Source: Caryophanales bacterium UBA2253
GTDB lineage: Bacteria > Bacillota_I > Bacilli_A > ML615J-28 > CAG-698
Length of the DNA: 14,511 nt
Direction of reading: 5' to 3'
Assembly: GCA_002347755.1 (NCBI GenBank)
Contig: DDXT01000040.1
Span: 1-14,511 of the forward strand
Below are positions 13,578 through 14,511 of the stretch, piece after piece. The position numbers and the translations under genes are program-made. The notes under the pieces were generated by a model. The model was not told where the DNA came from. It searched no databases and was given only the letters and a program-made list of their open reading frames with translations. Numbering within the stretch: position 1 is the stretch's first letter; each line of letters begins with the position of its first letter.

Positions 13578-13627
13578 TAGCGGGTTTTTCTTCTTTTTTG
13601 TGGTTGCGATTCTCTTTTCCTGACTTT

Positions 13628-13656
13628 ATTCTACTATAATAAAATAAGTATGTAAA
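13628..13656 (-). promoter_or_regulatory. Promoter of the glycosylase-like gene (or of a short leader RNA)
   Basis: On the minus strand TTTACA (13651-13656) and TAGAAT (13628-13633) are separated by exactly 17 bases in an AT-rich setting. It follows the terminator of the upstream gene. It lacks the AACGCTTT block found at the other promoters. The leader to the ATG is about 135 bases and contains the terminator-like hairpin. Confidence 0.6.
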
Positions 13657-13663
13657 TATAATA

Positions 13664-13694
13664 AAATAAAAAGGATCATCTTTTGGTGATCCTT
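13664..13694 (-). terminator. Rho-independent terminator of the UPF0316-type gene
   Basis: AAGGATCATC (13671-13680) pairs with the GGTGATCCTT segment (13685-13694), a 10-base stem with one G-T wobble and a 4-base loop; on the minus strand the stem runs into TTTATTTTATTATATTT. It begins 16 bases after the stop of the membrane protein gene. Confidence 0.85.
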
Positions 13695-13709
13695 CGGACA
13701 GTTTCAGGG

Positions 13710-14297
13710 CTATTTGATGAATCTTCGCCATGAAGAAGACGGCGATGTTTCAAAATATCCCCCGGTTGTGGAGACTTCGTTGGTGACAATCATCGCATGG
13801 GCGTCCATGGCTTTGATTTTTTGAATGATCTTGTCCTTCCCTTTTCGGTTGGCATAAATCATGATGACACTCTTTTCAGCGTCTTTTCCGAAGCCTTTGG
13901 CTGTGGTGACTCCCATTCCCTCCGCCCTCATGGCATCGGCGATGGTGCTGCCCACCCCAAAATCAGAAATGACTTGAATCAGAACTTTCCCAAAAGCCAA
14001 GTAGTTTTCCAATCGCGATCCTATGTAAACCCCAGTCGCAAATCCCAAGCTGTAGACGATCGCTTTGATTGGCTGTTCGTTGATTCCGGATATGACTTGC
14101 GAAGCGACGAAGACCCACATTAAAACTTCAAAAAACGCTAAAACGACTCCCGGCTTTCGGTATCCCTTGTTGATCAGGATGATTCTCAGCGTCCCCATTG
14201 ACACTTCAATGATTCTCGCGAAGAAAATCAGCGCGCATTCAAGGGCGAGCTGTAAGGCCGGCTGGTCGTTCAATGAACTAAAAATACTATCCCACAT
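13710..14297 (-). CDS. UPF0316-type membrane protein (DUF5698 + DUF2179)
   Basis: A 195-residue protein of unknown function. Three hydrophobic segments are visible near residues 14-33, 50-71 and 77-96, followed by a cytoplasmic C-terminal domain (about 105-180) with the DUF2179-like pattern IYANRKGKDKIIQKIKAMDAHA and, before it, GKVLIQVISDFG and KGFGKDAEKSVIM. The segment EVSMGTLRIILINKGYRKPG at 31-50 between the first two membrane helices is the most recognisable part of the UPF0316 family. The DUF2179 domain is shared with YitT-type proteins; a ligand-sensing role is plausible but not shown here. The ATG at 14297 has AGGTG seven bases upstream. Monocistronic: its own promoter carries the same 20-base block as the amine dehydrogenase promoter, and a terminator follows. 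Confidence 0.9.
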   Translation of the reverse strand: MWDSIFSSLNDQPALQLALECALIFFARIIEVSMGTLRIILINKGYRKPGVVLAFFEVLMWVFVASQVISGINEQPIKAIVYSLGFATGVYIGSRLENYLAFGKVLIQVISDFGVGSTIADAMRAEGMGVTTAKGFGKDAEKSVIMIYANRKGKDKIIQKIKAMDAHAMIVTNEVSTTGGYFETSPSSSWRRFIK

Positions 14298-14330
14298 TTT
14301 TATGCACCTACGTTATGTTTCAATATTGAT

Positions 14331-14358
14331 ATTATAACACAAACGCTTTTTTTTACAA
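14331..14358 (-). promoter_or_regulatory. Promoter of the UPF0316-type gene
   Basis: Extended -10 TGTTATAAT with TATAAT at 14331-14336, a 16-base spacer containing GCGTTTG, and -35 TTGTAA at 14353-14358, four of six matches to consensus. The 20 bases 14330-14349 are identical to 12571-12590 in the amine dehydrogenase promoter. The leader is about 27-30 bases. Confidence 0.7.
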
Positions 14359-14368
14359 CAAAAATCGC

Positions 14369-14385
14369 TTCAAAATCGGTTTGAA
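14369..14385. repeat. Short inverted repeat upstream of the UPF0316-type promoter
   Basis: TTCAAA (14369-14374) and TTTGAA (14380-14385) form 6-base arms around a 5-base centre, about 10 bases upstream of the -35 hexamer. The position would suit an activator, but an AT-rich repeat this short can arise by chance. Confidence 0.35.
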
Positions 14386-14446
14386 AACATTATCCTATTT
14401 TTCGAATTCCACGGTGGTTCCCGAGTTTGACACTTGTTATGCGATA

Positions 14447-14485
14447 AAAGACTTATCTTGGGTTTCTCGCCTTTGATAAGTCTTT
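14447..14485 (-). terminator. Perfect 11-base hairpin at the window edge, possible terminator of an upstream gene
   Basis: AAAGACTTATC (14447-14457) and GATAAGTCTTT (14475-14485) are perfect inverse complements with a 17-base loop. On the minus strand the stem ends in TTTTAT, a short U-run, so it may terminate a gene lying beyond the window; the large loop and weak tract make this uncertain. The rest of 14386-14511 shows no open frame or RNA gene that I can support. Confidence 0.4.
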
Positions 14486-14511
14486 AATATTTAAACCGTG
14501 TATTTAATGGA

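Noticed and set aside
13501..13731. A 76-codon minus-strand open frame between the glycosylase-like and UPF0316-type genes
   Set aside because: It runs through the terminator, promoter and leader hairpin, has a low-complexity Lys/Phe composition, overlaps the end of the membrane protein gene and has no convincing ribosome binding site.
1..14511. tRNA, rRNA, CRISPR array, insertion sequence or prophage
   Set aside because: No tRNA-like cloverleaf, rRNA segment, spaced repeat array, transposase or terminal inverted repeats were seen; nearly all bases are accounted for by metabolic genes.

Overview
The window looks like a chromosomal piece of an anaerobic, amino-acid-fermenting member of the Bacillota (Firmicutes/Mollicutes-like). 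The reasons are strong AGGAG/GAGGT ribosome binding sites, extended -10 promoters, simple U-tract terminators, and ferredoxin-dependent 2-oxoacid oxidation feeding phosphotransbutyrylase and butyrate kinase. TGA is a genuine stop (buk, vorB, the vorD-type ferredoxin and the 4Fe-4S subunit gene all end in TGA, several overlapping the next start), so this is not a UGA=Trp mycoplasma. I cannot name a genus. All 18 genes I accept lie on the minus strand, so transcription runs from high to low coordinates. No gene-free stretch exceeds 300 bases; the longest are 13486-13709 and 14298-14511, both described in the features.

Region 1 (14511 down to 12661): an upstream flank with a promoter and a large hairpin, a small UPF0316-type membrane protein (13710-14297) with a terminator, then an Fpg/Nei-like DNA glycosylase homologue (12661-13485) that lacks the expected catalytic N-terminal proline. 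The glycosylase gene has its own promoter, a leader containing a terminator-like hairpin, and its own terminator.

Region 2 (12600 down to 6420): a tightly overlapping five-gene set encoding a multi-subunit flavin/iron-sulphur amine dehydrogenase: a 2Fe-2S subunit, an FAD/NAD-type subunit, a 4Fe-4S subunit, a BFD-type 2Fe-2S subunit and a DAO-family catalytic subunit. It is followed by a delta-1-pyrroline-5-carboxylate (P5C) dehydrogenase. The most economical reading is oxidation of proline (or a close relative) to P5C by the complex and then to glutamate by the dehydrogenase. An rRNA methyltransferase gene (rlmI-like), probably with its own promoter, closes this block before one or two terminator hairpins.

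Region 3 (6412 down to 30): an eight-gene operon for branched-chain amino acid fermentation. Leucine/valine dehydrogenase deaminates the amino acid. A four-subunit 2-oxoacid:ferredoxin oxidoreductase (VorD, B, A, C order) makes the branched acyl-CoA and reduced ferredoxin. Ptb and Buk then convert the acyl-CoA to the free branched-chain acid with ATP formation. A P-loop ATPase of unknown role sits between the dehydrogenase and the ferredoxin gene.

Regulation: three promoters (before 14297, 12542 and 6329) share an extended -10 with a common flank. Two share an identical 20-base block with a cre-like AACGCTTT element inside the spacer. The third has a near-consensus cre just downstream of the -10 plus a perfect 10+10 base palindrome. 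This suggests that both catabolic operons answer to a common, probably carbon-related, repressor, with an extra operator on the branched-chain operon. All functional assignments rest on reading motifs by eye; no database search was possible.
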